This document shows positions 1 to 9,325 of a stretch of 49,900 bases of DNA, piece after piece. Both the position numbers and the translations under genes were made by a program. Source of the stretch: Polaromonas sp. (GTDB lineage Bacteria; Pseudomonadota; Gammaproteobacteria; Burkholderiales; Burkholderiaceae_C). A model generated the notes under the pieces. It had not been told where the DNA came from, made no database searches, and saw only the letters and a program-made list of their open reading frames with translations. The stretch lies in assembly GCA_021737975.1 (NCBI GenBank), contig JAIPCZ010000017.1:1-49900 (forward strand), written 5' to 3'. Each line of letters opens with the position of its first letter. Position 1 is the stretch's first letter.

Positions 1-52
1 AGGAGCCCGCAGGGGGGGGGACACGCAGCAGAACGCTCTGCCGCCCAGGCTC

Positions 53-1036
53 CTAGCCTTCGAACTGCGGTTGTAATTGGCGTATGCGGCGCAGCGCCAT
101 GGCGGCCGCGGCGGTGCGGGTTTCGACGCCCAGTTTGGCAAACACATGCTCCAGGTGTTTCTTCACCGTCATCGGGCTGGAGCCCACAATGTCGCCGATG
201 TCGCGGTTGATCTTGCCCTTGACCACCCAATACAGCACCTCGGCCTCCTTGGGGGTCAGCTTGAAGCACAGGCCCATGGCCTCGATCACGCTCTCGTCGC
301 TGACCTCCTGCATGATGATGAGCCAGTCGCCGCCGCCCTCGCTGTCGCCAATCTGCTGATGCAGGCGAAAGCTCAGGCGCTTGGGGCCGAGCTCGACGCT
401 CAGGCGCGGCGGCTCGACACCGCTCAGGCCCTTCTCCACATGGCGGCGCAGCCAGGTCAGCACGGGAATCGGCGTGGTGGGCGCGTCGGTGCCGTAGTAG
501 CGCATCAGCAACTCGCGCGCCAGCGAGGTTTGCCACATGAGCCGCCCGTCGCTCACGCGCACGGTGATGCTGGCATAACCAAAGGCATCGAGCGCGTTGC
601 GGGTCTGGCGCTTTTCACGCGCGCCCTGCAGGTGCACCGCCATGCGCGCCAGCACCTCCTTGGGCTTGATCGGCTTGGTGACGTAATCGACACCGCCGGC
701 CTCTAACGCGGCCACCAGGTGCTCGGTCTCGGTCAGGCCAGTCATGAAAATGATGGGGATGTGCGCCGTTTGCGGATCGGCCTTGAGTTGGCGCGCCACC
801 TCAAAGCCGTCCATGCCGGGCATCATGGCGTCCAGCAGCACCACGTCGGGCAGCGCCTGCGCCGCGCGCTGCAGCGCCGCCGCACCGCTCAGGGCCACCA
901 GCACGGTGTAACCAGATTCGTCGAGCGCGTCGTGCAGCACCGCCAGGTTGTCGGGCACGTCGTCGACGATCAGCACCACGTCGCTGTTGGCGCGGTCCAG
1001 CGTGCGGTCAAGCGCCTTGTTTGTTCTATTGGTCAT
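53..1036 (-). CDS. REC-LuxR response regulator
   Basis: This 327-residue DNA-binding response regulator is the likely output partner of the upstream hybrid kinase. The receiver domain covers about residues 19-135. It has the acidic pair in VLIVDD, the phospho-acceptor Asp69 in VVLLDAMMPG and the conserved Lys121 in VTKPIK. A middle segment without a recognised fold (about 140-250) leads to a C-terminal LuxR-type helix-turn-helix (about 258-320), with LTPKEAEVLYWVVKGK followed by MTVKKHLEHVFAKLGV. Its ATG lies inside the last codons of the kinase gene (11-base overlap), so the two are probably co-transcribed and translationally coupled. Control of the divergent urease genes is inferred from position only. 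Specificity is unknown; the family assignment is secure. Confidence 0.93.
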   Translation of the reverse strand: MTNRTNKALDRTLDRANSDVVLIVDDVPDNLAVLHDALDESGYTVLVALSGAAALQRAAQALPDVVLLDAMMPGMDGFEVARQLKADPQTAHIPIIFMTGLTETEHLVAALEAGGVDYVTKPIKPKEVLARMAVHLQGAREKRQTRNALDAFGYASITVRVSDGRLMWQTSLARELLMRYYGTDAPTTPIPVLTWLRRHVEKGLSGVEPPRLSVELGPKRLSFRLHQQIGDSEGGGDWLIIMQEVSDESVIEAMGLCFKLTPKEAEVLYWVVKGKINRDIGDIVGSSPMTVKKHLEHVFAKLGVETRTAAAAMALRRIRQLQPQFEG

Positions 1037-4000
1037 GGTCGATACCTGCCAGATGTTGGCTCATGGTTTCAAACTGGAATTGGCCGGCCAGCGCGCGCAT
1101 GTTGGCGACAAACAGCGCGCACTCGGGCTGCGCCGCCTCCAGCGCGTCAAGCTGGTTCAGAATGCCGCGATAAAAGCCCAGCGTCACCACCTCCTGCAAG
1201 TCGTCGAGCTGTGCCCGGTCCGGGGTCACCAGCACGGTGGCCACAACAGCCACGGGCAAAGGCACCGGCGGTTCGGCAAGCTCCTGCCATGCCAGGCCCA
1301 AACGCAGGGCCAGCCAATCCAGCAGATCGGCGTGGCGCACCGGTTTGCAAAAAAAGTCGTCGCCGGGGAGCCCGACCGCGTTGTCGAGGCCTTTGTCAAA
1401 GGCGTTGGCCGACACGATGGCAATTTGGGCCGCGGGGCGTTGCGTGGCTTGCTCGAGCACCCGCATACGGCGCACGGTTTCCCAGCCGTCAATGCCGGGC
1501 ATGGCCAGGTCCATGAACACGGCGTGGGGCTGGTAGCCGCTGGCCAGCAGGTCCAGCGCATCGTGGCCGCTGGCCGCCGTGCGCACCTCAAAGCCCAGCG
1601 GCTGCAACAATTGCACCAGCAATTCGCGGTCAGCTTCCTCGTTGTCCACCACCAGCACCCGCTGGCGCGGCCCGACATACGCCAGCCGGGGCTTGACCGG
1701 CGCGAACTGGTCGCGCTGGGCGGGGCCGCCGCCGGTGGTCGGCAAGCCGGTGTGCAGTTCGGGCAGGAAGAGCTTGACCTTGAACACCGAGCCCACGCCC
1801 GGCTGGCTGCTGACGCTCAGCTCGCCCCCCATCAGGTCGGTCAGCATACGGGCAATCGTCAAACCCATGCCGGCGCCGGGCGCCCCCTGGCCGGGCGCGT
1901 TGGCCCGAGCAAAGGGCTCAAACACATGGGCCAGGTCCTGCGCGCTCAGGCCCGGCCCGGTGTCCTCGACCTCGATGTGGGCCATTTCGACGGCATAGCG
2001 CAAGCGCAGAACCACCCGGCCGCTCGATGTGAACTTGATGGCGTTGCCAAGCAGGTTCAGCAAAATCTGGCGCACCCGTTTTTCGTCGGCACGCACCACG
2101 GCAGGCAGCTTGCCCTGCACCTCAAAGACAAAACGCAAGGCCTTGCGCTCGGCCTCAAGCTCGAACATGTCGGCCAGGTCCTGCATGAAGTCGGCAAACG
2201 CCAGTGGCCTGGGATTGAGCGTGAGCCGGCCCGCCTCGATGTGCGCGAGGTCCAGCGTGCCTTCGATGAGCGAGAGCAAATGCTCGCCACCGCGCTTGAT
2301 CACCGCCACCGCCTGCTTGCGGTGCGCCGGAATGCTGGTGTCCTGCCCCATCAGCTGGGCATAACCCAGAATGCTGTTGAGCGGCGTGCGCAACTCGTGG
2401 CTGATCGCGCTGATGTAGCGGCTTTTGGCCTGGTTGGCGCGCTCTGCGGCCTGCTTGGCCAGTTGCAGCGCGGCATCGGTCTGACGGTGCAGCTCAATTT
2501 CGCGCAGCAACAGGCTGGTTTGCCGGTTCGACTCGTCCTGCGCGACCCGGCGGCTCTGCTGCGCCAGCACCACCCACCACGCCACCAACCCGGCAATCAG
2601 CAGCAAGGCCATGTAGGCCTTGAAAAAGCCCGAGCGCAGCGCCTCCTGGCCACTCTGCAGCAAGGGCGCATCGAAAACCGCCTGCGCCAGCGCGCCGGTT
2701 TCCTGCTGGTAGAGCAGGCCAAAAACAACTCCCAGCAGCGGCGCAATCACCAGCATCAAGAGCAGGAAGTAGCCCAGGCCCTTGTCGAGCACCGCCCAGC
2801 TGCGCCGGGGCAACAGCCAGTGCAGCGCGGCCAACCACTGCGCGGCCAGGCTGGCGTGGGGCTTGCACAGGTCGCCACAGCGGACATCGAGCGTGCAGCA
2901 CAGCGAACAAATCGGCCCCTGGTAGGCCGGGCAATGCGCCATGTCCGGCCCCTCGTAGTCACGCTCGCAGATCACACAGCGCTGCACGCGCAAACGCGGG
3001 TAAGCGCCCGCCTCCGGGGTCGACAGAACCTTGGACTCGCGCGCCAGGTAGTACTTGCCCTTTGTGGCCAGGGCGATCAGGGGCGAGGTGATCAAGGCGG
3101 TGGCCAGCGCGATCAGCGCCGAAAAAGCCTGCGCCATCGCGCCAAAGAAGCCAAGGTAGGCCGTGACCGACAGGATTGACGCCAGCGCCATGGCGCCCAC
3201 GCCCACCGGGTTGATGTCGTACAAATGGGCGCGCTTGAACTCGATGCCCTTGGGGCTCAGGCCCAAAGGCTTGTTGATGACGAGGTCGGCGACCACCGCC
3301 ATCATCCAGGCAATCGCGATGTTGGAATACAGCCCGAGCACCTCGCCCAGGGCGGCAAACACGTTCATCTCCATCAGCATGAAGGCGATCAGCGTGTTGA
3401 ACACCACCCACACCACGCGCCCCGGGTGGCTGTGCGTCAGGCGCGAGAAAAAGTTGCTCCAGGCCAGCGAGCCGGCGTAAGCGTTGGTGACGTTGATCTT
3501 GATCTGCGATACCACCACAAACAGCGCCGTGGCCGCCACCGCCCAGCCGTAATGCGGAAACACATACTCGTAGGCCGCGAGGTACATCTGGTTGGGGTCC
3601 ACCGCGCGCTCCAGGGGCACAGCGTGGCTGATGGCCAGGTAGGCCAGCAGGGCGCCGCCCAACATTTTGAGCACCCCCAAAACGACCCAGCCCGGCCCAC
3701 CCAGAAGCACGCTGAACCACCAGCTTCGCCGGTTGGCCGGTGTGAGCGCGGGCATAAAACGCAGGTAGTCGGCCTGTTCGCCCATTTGCGTCATCAGGGC
3801 CACACCCACCGTCAACGCCGCACCAAACAAGGGCATACTGAATTCACCCGACACCCCTTTGTCACCAATATAGTGCGCGATGCCCGAAAACGCCGTGGGC
3901 TCGCGCCACAGCACGAAGGCAAAGGGCAGCAGCCACATCAGCAGCCACAGCGGCTGGGTCCAGACCTGCAGCCGGCTGATGGTAGACACCCCGTGCGTCA

Positions 4001-4535
4001 CCAGCGGAATCACCAGCAACGCGCAAATCAGATAACCCCAGCGCGGTGGAATGTCGAGCGCCAGCTCGAGCGCGTAGGCCATGACCGCGGCTTCAAGCGC
4101 GAAAAAGATGAAGGTGAAGGACGCATAAATCAGTGATGTCAGCGTCGAGCCGATGTAGCCAAAACCCGCCCCGCGCGTGAGCAAGTCCATGTCGACGCCG
4201 TATTTGGCGGCATAAATGCTGATGGGCAAACCCGCCAGAAAGATGATGAGCCCGGTGGCCAGGATCGCCCACAGGGCGTTGACAAAACCGTATTGCACCA
4301 GCAGCGTGGCACCCACCGCCTCCAGAATCAGAAAGGCGGCGGCGCCGCCGAGCGCGGTTTGCGCCACGCGCCACGGCGACCACTGGCGAAAGCCCTGCGG
4401 CGTGAAGCGCAAGGCGTAGTCCTCCAGCGTTTCGCTGGCCACCCAGCCGTTGTAGTTCCGGCGCACCAGCGTGATGCGCTGCGACGGTGCATCTTGATGC
4501 GCTGAACTGGATTGAGGCTGGGGTTCTGAATTCAC
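1026..4535 (-). CDS. Hybrid sensor histidine kinase with N-terminal NCS1-like transporter domain
   Basis: This 1169-residue membrane protein joins a transporter-like sensor to a phosphorelay kinase. Residues about 55-490 form roughly 12 hydrophobic helices resembling the NCS1 (purine/cytosine permease) family. A segment with eight cysteines follows (C520, C523, C535, C543, C546, C547, C553, C557). Two further membrane helices (about 587-608 and 640-658) lead to a coiled-coil linker, a HisKA domain with His713 in SHELRTPLN, a HATPase with N box NLLGNAIKF and G box GAGMGLTIA, and a receiver domain with Asp1009 in VFMDLAMPG. The C-terminal 90 residues may be a degraded phosphotransfer region, but no clear Hpt motif is visible. 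It overlaps its response regulator and is divergent from ureA. Urea or a purine derivative is a plausible signal by context only. Transport activity cannot be judged from sequence. Confidence 0.9.
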   Translation of the reverse strand: MNSEPQPQSSSAHQDAPSQRITLVRRNYNGWVASETLEDYALRFTPQGFRQWSPWRVAQTALGGAAAFLILEAVGATLLVQYGFVNALWAILATGLIIFLAGLPISIYAAKYGVDMDLLTRGAGFGYIGSTLTSLIYASFTFIFFALEAAVMAYALELALDIPPRWGYLICALLVIPLVTHGVSTISRLQVWTQPLWLLMWLLPFAFVLWREPTAFSGIAHYIGDKGVSGEFSMPLFGAALTVGVALMTQMGEQADYLRFMPALTPANRRSWWFSVLLGGPGWVVLGVLKMLGGALLAYLAISHAVPLERAVDPNQMYLAAYEYVFPHYGWAVAATALFVVVSQIKINVTNAYAGSLAWSNFFSRLTHSHPGRVVWVVFNTLIAFMLMEMNVFAALGEVLGLYSNIAIAWMMAVVADLVINKPLGLSPKGIEFKRAHLYDINPVGVGAMALASILSVTAYLGFFGAMAQAFSALIALATALITSPLIALATKGKYYLARESKVLSTPEAGAYPRLRVQRCVICERDYEGPDMAHCPAYQGPICSLCCTLDVRCGDLCKPHASLAAQWLAALHWLLPRRSWAVLDKGLGYFLLLMLVIAPLLGVVFGLLYQQETGALAQAVFDAPLLQSGQEALRSGFFKAYMALLLIAGLVAWWVVLAQQSRRVAQDESNRQTSLLLREIELHRQTDAALQLAKQAAERANQAKSRYISAISHELRTPLNSILGYAQLMGQDTSIPAHRKQAVAVIKRGGEHLLSLIEGTLDLAHIEAGRLTLNPRPLAFADFMQDLADMFELEAERKALRFVFEVQGKLPAVVRADEKRVRQILLNLLGNAIKFTSSGRVVLRLRYAVEMAHIEVEDTGPGLSAQDLAHVFEPFARANAPGQGAPGAGMGLTIARMLTDLMGGELSVSSQPGVGSVFKVKLFLPELHTGLPTTGGGPAQRDQFAPVKPRLAYVGPRQRVLVVDNEEADRELLVQLLQPLGFEVRTAASGHDALDLLASGYQPHAVFMDLAMPGIDGWETVRRMRVLEQATQRPAAQIAIVSANAFDKGLDNAVGLPGDDFFCKPVRHADLLDWLALRLGLAWQELAEPPVPLPVAVVATVLVTPDRAQLDDLQEVVTLGFYRGILNQLDALEAAQPECALFVANMRALAGQFQFETMSQHLAGIDHDQ

Positions 4536-4602
4536 ACCCTTGTGGTGCAGTTTTCATGCCACGCCATACCTTCACGAGCAAAGTGACAGCGTAGAGCGTG
4601 GT

Positions 4603-4664
4603 GGGGTGTCCGGGCGGCTGACGATTTCTTGTACCCCAGTATGAGGAAGCCGCCCGGACACCCC
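4603..4664. repeat. Perfect 17-bp inverted repeat upstream of ureA
   Basis: The arms at 4603-4619 (GGGGTGTCCGGGCGGCT) and 4648-4664 are exact reverse complements, separated by 28 bases. The repeat lies between the divergent kinase gene and ureA, about 55-115 bases before the ureA start. It could be a binding site for a dimeric regulator, such as the adjacent LuxR-type regulator, or form a stable hairpin in a leader RNA. No T-run follows either arm, so a simple terminator is unlikely. Confidence 0.85.
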
Positions 4665-4691
4665 GCCGCGCGGGTTCATGAGAAAAACCTT

Positions 4692-4709
4692 CAGGCACGG
4701 CTTTTGCAT
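4692..4709 (+). promoter_or_regulatory. Sigma-54-like promoter signature before ureA
   Basis: The sequence CAGGCACGGCTTTTGCAT matches the -24/-12 consensus (TGGCACG-N4-TTGCA) at all but the first base. GG is at 4694-4695 and GC at 4706-4707, with the canonical ten bases between them. Nitrogen control of urease through RpoN is common, which supports it. Against it, the implied transcription start (about 4719) falls one base before the ureA ATG, so the message would be leaderless. Confidence 0.45.
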
Positions 4710-4719
4710 TAACCAAGGC

Positions 4720-5022
4720 ATGGAACTCACCCCCCGCGAAAAAGACAAGCTCATGCTGTTCACGGCCGGCTTGCTGGCCGAGCGCCGCAAGGCCCGTGGC
4801 CTCAAGCTCAACTACCCCGAAGCCTTGGCGCTCATCAGCTGCGCCGTCATGGAAGGCGCACGCGACGGCCAAACCGTGGCCCAGCTCATGAGCTTGGGCC
4901 GCACCATCCTGACCCGCGCCGACGTTATGGACGGCATTGCCGACATGATCCCGGACATCCAGGTTGAGGCCACTTTCCCCGACGGCACCAAGCTGGTGAC
5001 GGTCCACCAACCCATTGTTTAA
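4720..5022 (+). CDS. ureA: Urease gamma subunit
   Basis: This 100-residue gamma subunit of cytoplasmic nickel urease has the usual family length. It opens with [20 protein letters not shown] and ends with TVHQPIV, both typical of UreA. The frame is open upstream to 4678, but the conserved N-terminus fixes the ATG at 4720, preceded by a weak AAGG. UreA packs with UreB and UreC in the heterotrimer that hydrolyses urea to ammonia and carbamate. It is the first gene of the urease cluster and is divergent from the transporter-kinase gene. A strong inverted repeat and a sigma-54-like element lie immediately upstream. Confidence 0.97.
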   Translation: MELTPREKDKLMLFTAGLLAERRKARGLKLNYPEALALISCAVMEGARDGQTVAQLMSLGRTILTRADVMDGIADMIPDIQVEATFPDGTKLVTVHQPIV

Positions 5023-5031
5023 GGCCGCCTT

Positions 5032-5217
5032 ATGAAAAAGCTCGTCTCACCCCAGTCGCTGGCCGCATGGGCCTTGCTGAGCGCTTCCAGCGCTTCTTTT
5101 TCGCACGAAGACCATGGCCTGCATGGCAGCCACTGGCATGCCACGGATGTCTGGGGCTTTGTGGCCCTGGGCGCGGCCATTGCCGTTGCGTTATGGCTGT
5201 CGCGCGGCGGCAGATAG
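5032..5217 (+). CDS. Small His-rich membrane protein in the urease operon
   Basis: This 61-residue protein lies between ureA and ureB. An N-terminal hydrophobic segment with a basic start ([20 protein letters not shown]) resembles a signal peptide. A short stretch with five His ([12 protein letters not shown]) follows, then a second hydrophobic helix (about residues 40-57) and a basic end (SRGGR). The layout predicts a small inner-membrane protein with a His cluster on the periplasmic side. The HEDHG motif loosely recalls the N-terminus of HupE/UreJ nickel permeases, but the protein is far too short to be one. A role in nickel binding or delivery is inferred from composition and position. It starts 10 bases after ureA stops and ends 10 bases before ureB begins, consistent with co-translation. 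Confidence 0.75.
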   Translation: MKKLVSPQSLAAWALLSASSASFSHEDHGLHGSHWHATDVWGFVALGAAIAVALWLSRGGR

Positions 5218-5227
5218 GAAGACCACC

Positions 5228-5532
5228 ATGCATCCCGGCGAAATTTTGACCGATGGCCCCGACCATGTGCTGAATCCAGGACGACGCACCTGTACCCAGG
5301 TGGTCACCAATACCTCGGAGCGGCCGATCCAGGTCGGCTCGCACTACCACTTTGCCGAGACCAATGCGGCGCTGCACTTTGACCGCCCGGCGGCGCAAGG
5401 CATGCGGCTGAACATCGCGTCGGGCGCGGCCGTGCGTTTCGAGCCCGGCCAGCAGCGCACCATTGAGTTGGTGGATTACGCGGGCGACCGGGTCGTTTAT
5501 GGTTTTCGCGCACTGACGCAGGGAGCGCTCTG

Positions 5533-5533
<1 letters not shown>
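5228..5533 (+). CDS. ureB: Urease beta subunit
   Basis: This 101-residue beta subunit is of normal family length. It begins [10 protein letters not shown] and contains [20 protein letters not shown], both typical of UreB. The ATG at 5228 is chosen because it gives the conserved N-terminus; a longer in-frame extension upstream overlaps the small membrane-protein gene and looks non-coding. A GGAAG ribosome-binding site lies about ten bases upstream. Its TGA overlaps the ureC ATG by one base (TGATG), indicating translational coupling of the two structural subunits. Confidence 0.97.
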
Positions 5534-7275
<1,742 letters not shown>

Positions 7276-7290
7276 CGTGAAGACAGTTCG

Positions 7291-7365
7291 TCATTGCGAA
7301 CGCAGTGAAGCAATCCATGACCCCGAAAAGCTTGGATTGCCACGTCGCTTTGCTCCTCGCAATGA
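7291..7365. repeat. Palindromic intergenic repeat between ureC and ureE
   Basis: An imperfect palindrome of about 75 bases. The left arm (7291-7317, starting TCATTGCGAACGCAGTGAAG) pairs with the right arm (7333-7365) through the ends TCATTGCGA/TCGCAATGA and GCAATCCA/TGGATTGC. The sequence style (cattgcgaRcgcaRYgaagcaatcca) matches a small palindromic element found scattered in many bacterial genomes; that is recalled knowledge, not searched here. In RNA it would fold into a hairpin that could affect processing or stability of the urease transcript. Confidence 0.75.
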
Positions 7366-7412
7366 AGCCTGTTTTTCATTATTCGGGGTGGCGAAATCGC
7401 CATGATGCGTGA

Positions 7413-7910
7413 ATGCTAACTATCTCCAAACTCGTTCCCCAGGGTCAGGGACTTGCACCCGTTCTTCTCAAACGCGCATCCCACGTCGAGCTCGATTGGG
7501 ATGTGCGCCAGAAAAGCCGCTTCGAGGCCACCGATTCGTCAGGCCGCCAGATCGGCATCTTTCTGCCACGCGGCACCGTGCTGCGCGGGGGCGATGTGCT
7601 GGTGGCCGAAGATGGCTCGCTGGTCAAGGTCATGGCGGCGCCGCAAGCCGTGCTGCGCATCACGCCTTGCCGCAGCCATGGCAGCAGTTTCGATCTGATC
7701 CGCGCGGCCTACCACCTGGGCAATCGCCATGTGCCGATCGAACTCAAGCCCGACCACCTCAAGATCGAACCCGACCATGTGCTGGCCGACATGCTGCGTG
7801 CCATGCACCTGACGGTGGTGGCGGTCGATGAGGCCTTTGAGCCCGAAAATGGCGCCTATGCCAGCGGCGGCCACGGCCATGCCCACGGCAGTCACACGCA
7901 CGAACACTGA
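7413..7910 (+). CDS. ureE: Urease nickel metallochaperone
   Basis: This 165-residue UreE donates nickel to the urease apoprotein complex. The N-terminal part (about 1-75) is the peptide-binding beta domain (FEATDSSGRQIGIFLPRGT). The middle (about 76-145) is the metal-binding ferredoxin-like domain with YHLGNRHVPIELKPDHLKIE, where the conserved His of the dimer nickel site lies. The C-terminus is a His-rich tail (GGHGHAHGSHTHEH) typical of nickel-storing UreE forms. The ATG follows the palindromic repeat; four bases after its stop comes ureF. Confidence 0.96.
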   Translation: MLTISKLVPQGQGLAPVLLKRASHVELDWDVRQKSRFEATDSSGRQIGIFLPRGTVLRGGDVLVAEDGSLVKVMAAPQAVLRITPCRSHGSSFDLIRAAYHLGNRHVPIELKPDHLKIEPDHVLADMLRAMHLTVVAVDEAFEPENGAYASGGHGHAHGSHTHEH

Positions 7911-7913
7911 AAC

Positions 7914-8615
7914 ATGCCAGCCCTTGCCGCCGGAACCGTGCCTGCCGCCAGCCTGCTGCAACTCATGTGGCTGGCTTCGCCGGCGCTGCCGATTGGCGGC
8001 TTTTCTTACTCGGAAGGCCTGGAGGCGGCGGTCGACACGGCCCGTGTCACAACAGAGCTTGAGGCCGCCAGCTGGCTTCTTGCGCAGCTTGAACTGAGCC
8101 TGGCACGCGGTGACCTGGCGGTGTTGGCGCAAGCCATTCCCGCCTGGCAAGTTGCCGACGCAAGCCGCATTGCGGCCCTCAATGCCTGGGTGCTGCAAAC
8201 GCGCGAAAGCAGCGAACTGCGCGCGCAGACCGAGCAAATGGGGCGGTCGCTGCTGGAATGGTTGCGCAACCACACCACCGCCACGCCGTCGCAAATCTTG
8301 CTGCTGGCCGAGCTGCAGCCCACCTACCCGCTGGCCTTTGCGCTGGCGGCCAGCGCGACCGGCGCCCCCGTGCGCGAGTGCCTGCTGGCCTACGCCTTTG
8401 GCTGGGCCGAGAACATGGTCCAGGCAGCCATCAAATCGGTGCCGCTGGGCCAAAGCGCCGGGCAACGCATTCTATCGGCCTTGACGGCCGCCATTCCCGA
8501 GGCCATCGCGCACGCGCTGGCGATGCCAGACCACGCGCGCCAGGCCTTTTCACCGATGCTGGCGATTTTGAGCGCCCAGCACGAAGTCCAGTATTCACGT
8601 CTTTTTCGTTCCTGA
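7914..8615 (+). CDS. ureF: Urease accessory protein UreF
   Basis: This 233-residue all-helical accessory protein bridges UreG and the urease-UreD complex during nickel insertion. Diagnostic stretches are [21 protein letters not shown] near the N-terminus and [21 protein letters not shown] near residue 160. Length is normal for the family. It sits between ureE and ureG with very short gaps, as in a co-transcribed accessory module. Its usual partner UreD is not visible in this window. Confidence 0.96.
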   Translation: MPALAAGTVPAASLLQLMWLASPALPIGGFSYSEGLEAAVDTARVTTELEAASWLLAQLELSLARGDLAVLAQAIPAWQVADASRIAALNAWVLQTRESSELRAQTEQMGRSLLEWLRNHTTATPSQILLLAELQPTYPLAFALAASATGAPVRECLLAYAFGWAENMVQAAIKSVPLGQSAGQRILSALTAAIPEAIAHALAMPDHARQAFSPMLAILSAQHEVQYSRLFRS

Positions 8616-8623
8616 GCCACACC

Positions 8624-9283
8624 ATGAACCCACTGCATCACATCAAGAACCGCACCAAACATCTGCCCCCCCTGCGCGTGGGCATCGGCGGCCCGGTGGG
8701 CTCCGGCAAAACCACGCTGCTGGAAATGCTGTGCAAAGCCATGCGCGAGCAATATGACCTGGTGGCCATCACCAACGACATCTACACCAAGGAAGACCAG
8801 CGCCTGCTGACCGTGAGCGGCGCCCTGCCCGCCGAGCGCATCATGGGGGTAGAAACCGGCGGTTGCCCGCACACCGCCATCCGCGAAGACGCGTCCATCA
8901 ACCTGGAAGCGATCGACCGCATGCTGGTGGATTTTCCCAACGCAGACATCGTGTTCATCGAGAGCGGCGGCGACAACCTGGCCGCCACCTTCAGCCCCGA
9001 GCTGTCCGACCTGACGATCTATGTGATCGACGTGGCCGCTGGCGAAAAAATCCCGCGCAAGGGCGGCCCCGGCATCACCAAGAGCGACTTGTTCGTCATC
9101 AACAAGACCGACCTGGCCCCATACGTGGGGGCCAACCTGGACGTGATGGCGTTTGATACCACACGCATGCGCAGCACACCCAAAGGCCTCAAGCCCTTTG
9201 TCATGACCAATCTGAAAACGCTGGATGGCCTGGCGCAGGTCGTGACTTTCATTGAGCACAAAGGCATGCTCAAGAGCGCCTGA
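8624..9283 (+). CDS. ureG: Urease accessory GTPase
   Basis: This 219-residue SIMIBI-class GTPase powers nickel delivery to urease. It has the P-loop [13 protein letters not shown], the metal-binding Cys-Pro-His in [13 protein letters not shown], the [15 protein letters not shown] region and the guanine-specificity NKTD. The ATG at 8624 gives the standard N-terminus ([12 protein letters not shown]); the frame is open much further upstream, but that part overlaps ureF. It is the last gene of the cluster and converges with hemY. Confidence 0.97.
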   Translation: MNPLHHIKNRTKHLPPLRVGIGGPVGSGKTTLLEMLCKAMREQYDLVAITNDIYTKEDQRLLTVSGALPAERIMGVETGGCPHTAIREDASINLEAIDRMLVDFPNADIVFIESGGDNLAATFSPELSDLTIYVIDVAAGEKIPRKGGPGITKSDLFVINKTDLAPYVGANLDVMAFDTTRMRSTPKGLKPFVMTNLKTLDGLAQVVTFIEHKGMLKSA

Positions 9284-9297
9284 GTCCTGGCCATCAA

Positions 9298-9313
9298 GCG
9301 CCTTTTCAGGCGC
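9298..9313. terminator. Possible bidirectional hairpin between ureG and hemY
   Basis: GCGCC (9298-9302) and GGCGC (9309-9313) form a five-pair stem around TTTTCA in the short convergent gap between ureG and hemY. No clear T-run follows, so the terminator assignment is tentative. Confidence 0.3.
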
Positions 9314-9325
9314 GCTCGGAAGGAT

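Noticed and set aside
1-54. AGGAGCC...GGCTCCT inverted match and a run of nine G near the window start
   Set aside because: The arms are short and far apart, and one overlaps the response-regulator stop; no T-run follows, so a terminator or phase-variation call is not supported.
948-3179. Long open frame of 743 codons antisense to the hybrid kinase
   Set aside because: It lies entirely across the kinase gene, has composition expected of the complementary strand of high-GC coding DNA (many Gln, His, Arg) and shows no recognisable domain.
4639-4644. GTATGA hexamer resembling a NikR half-site upstream of ureA
   Set aside because: The required TCATAC partner at the correct spacing is missing.
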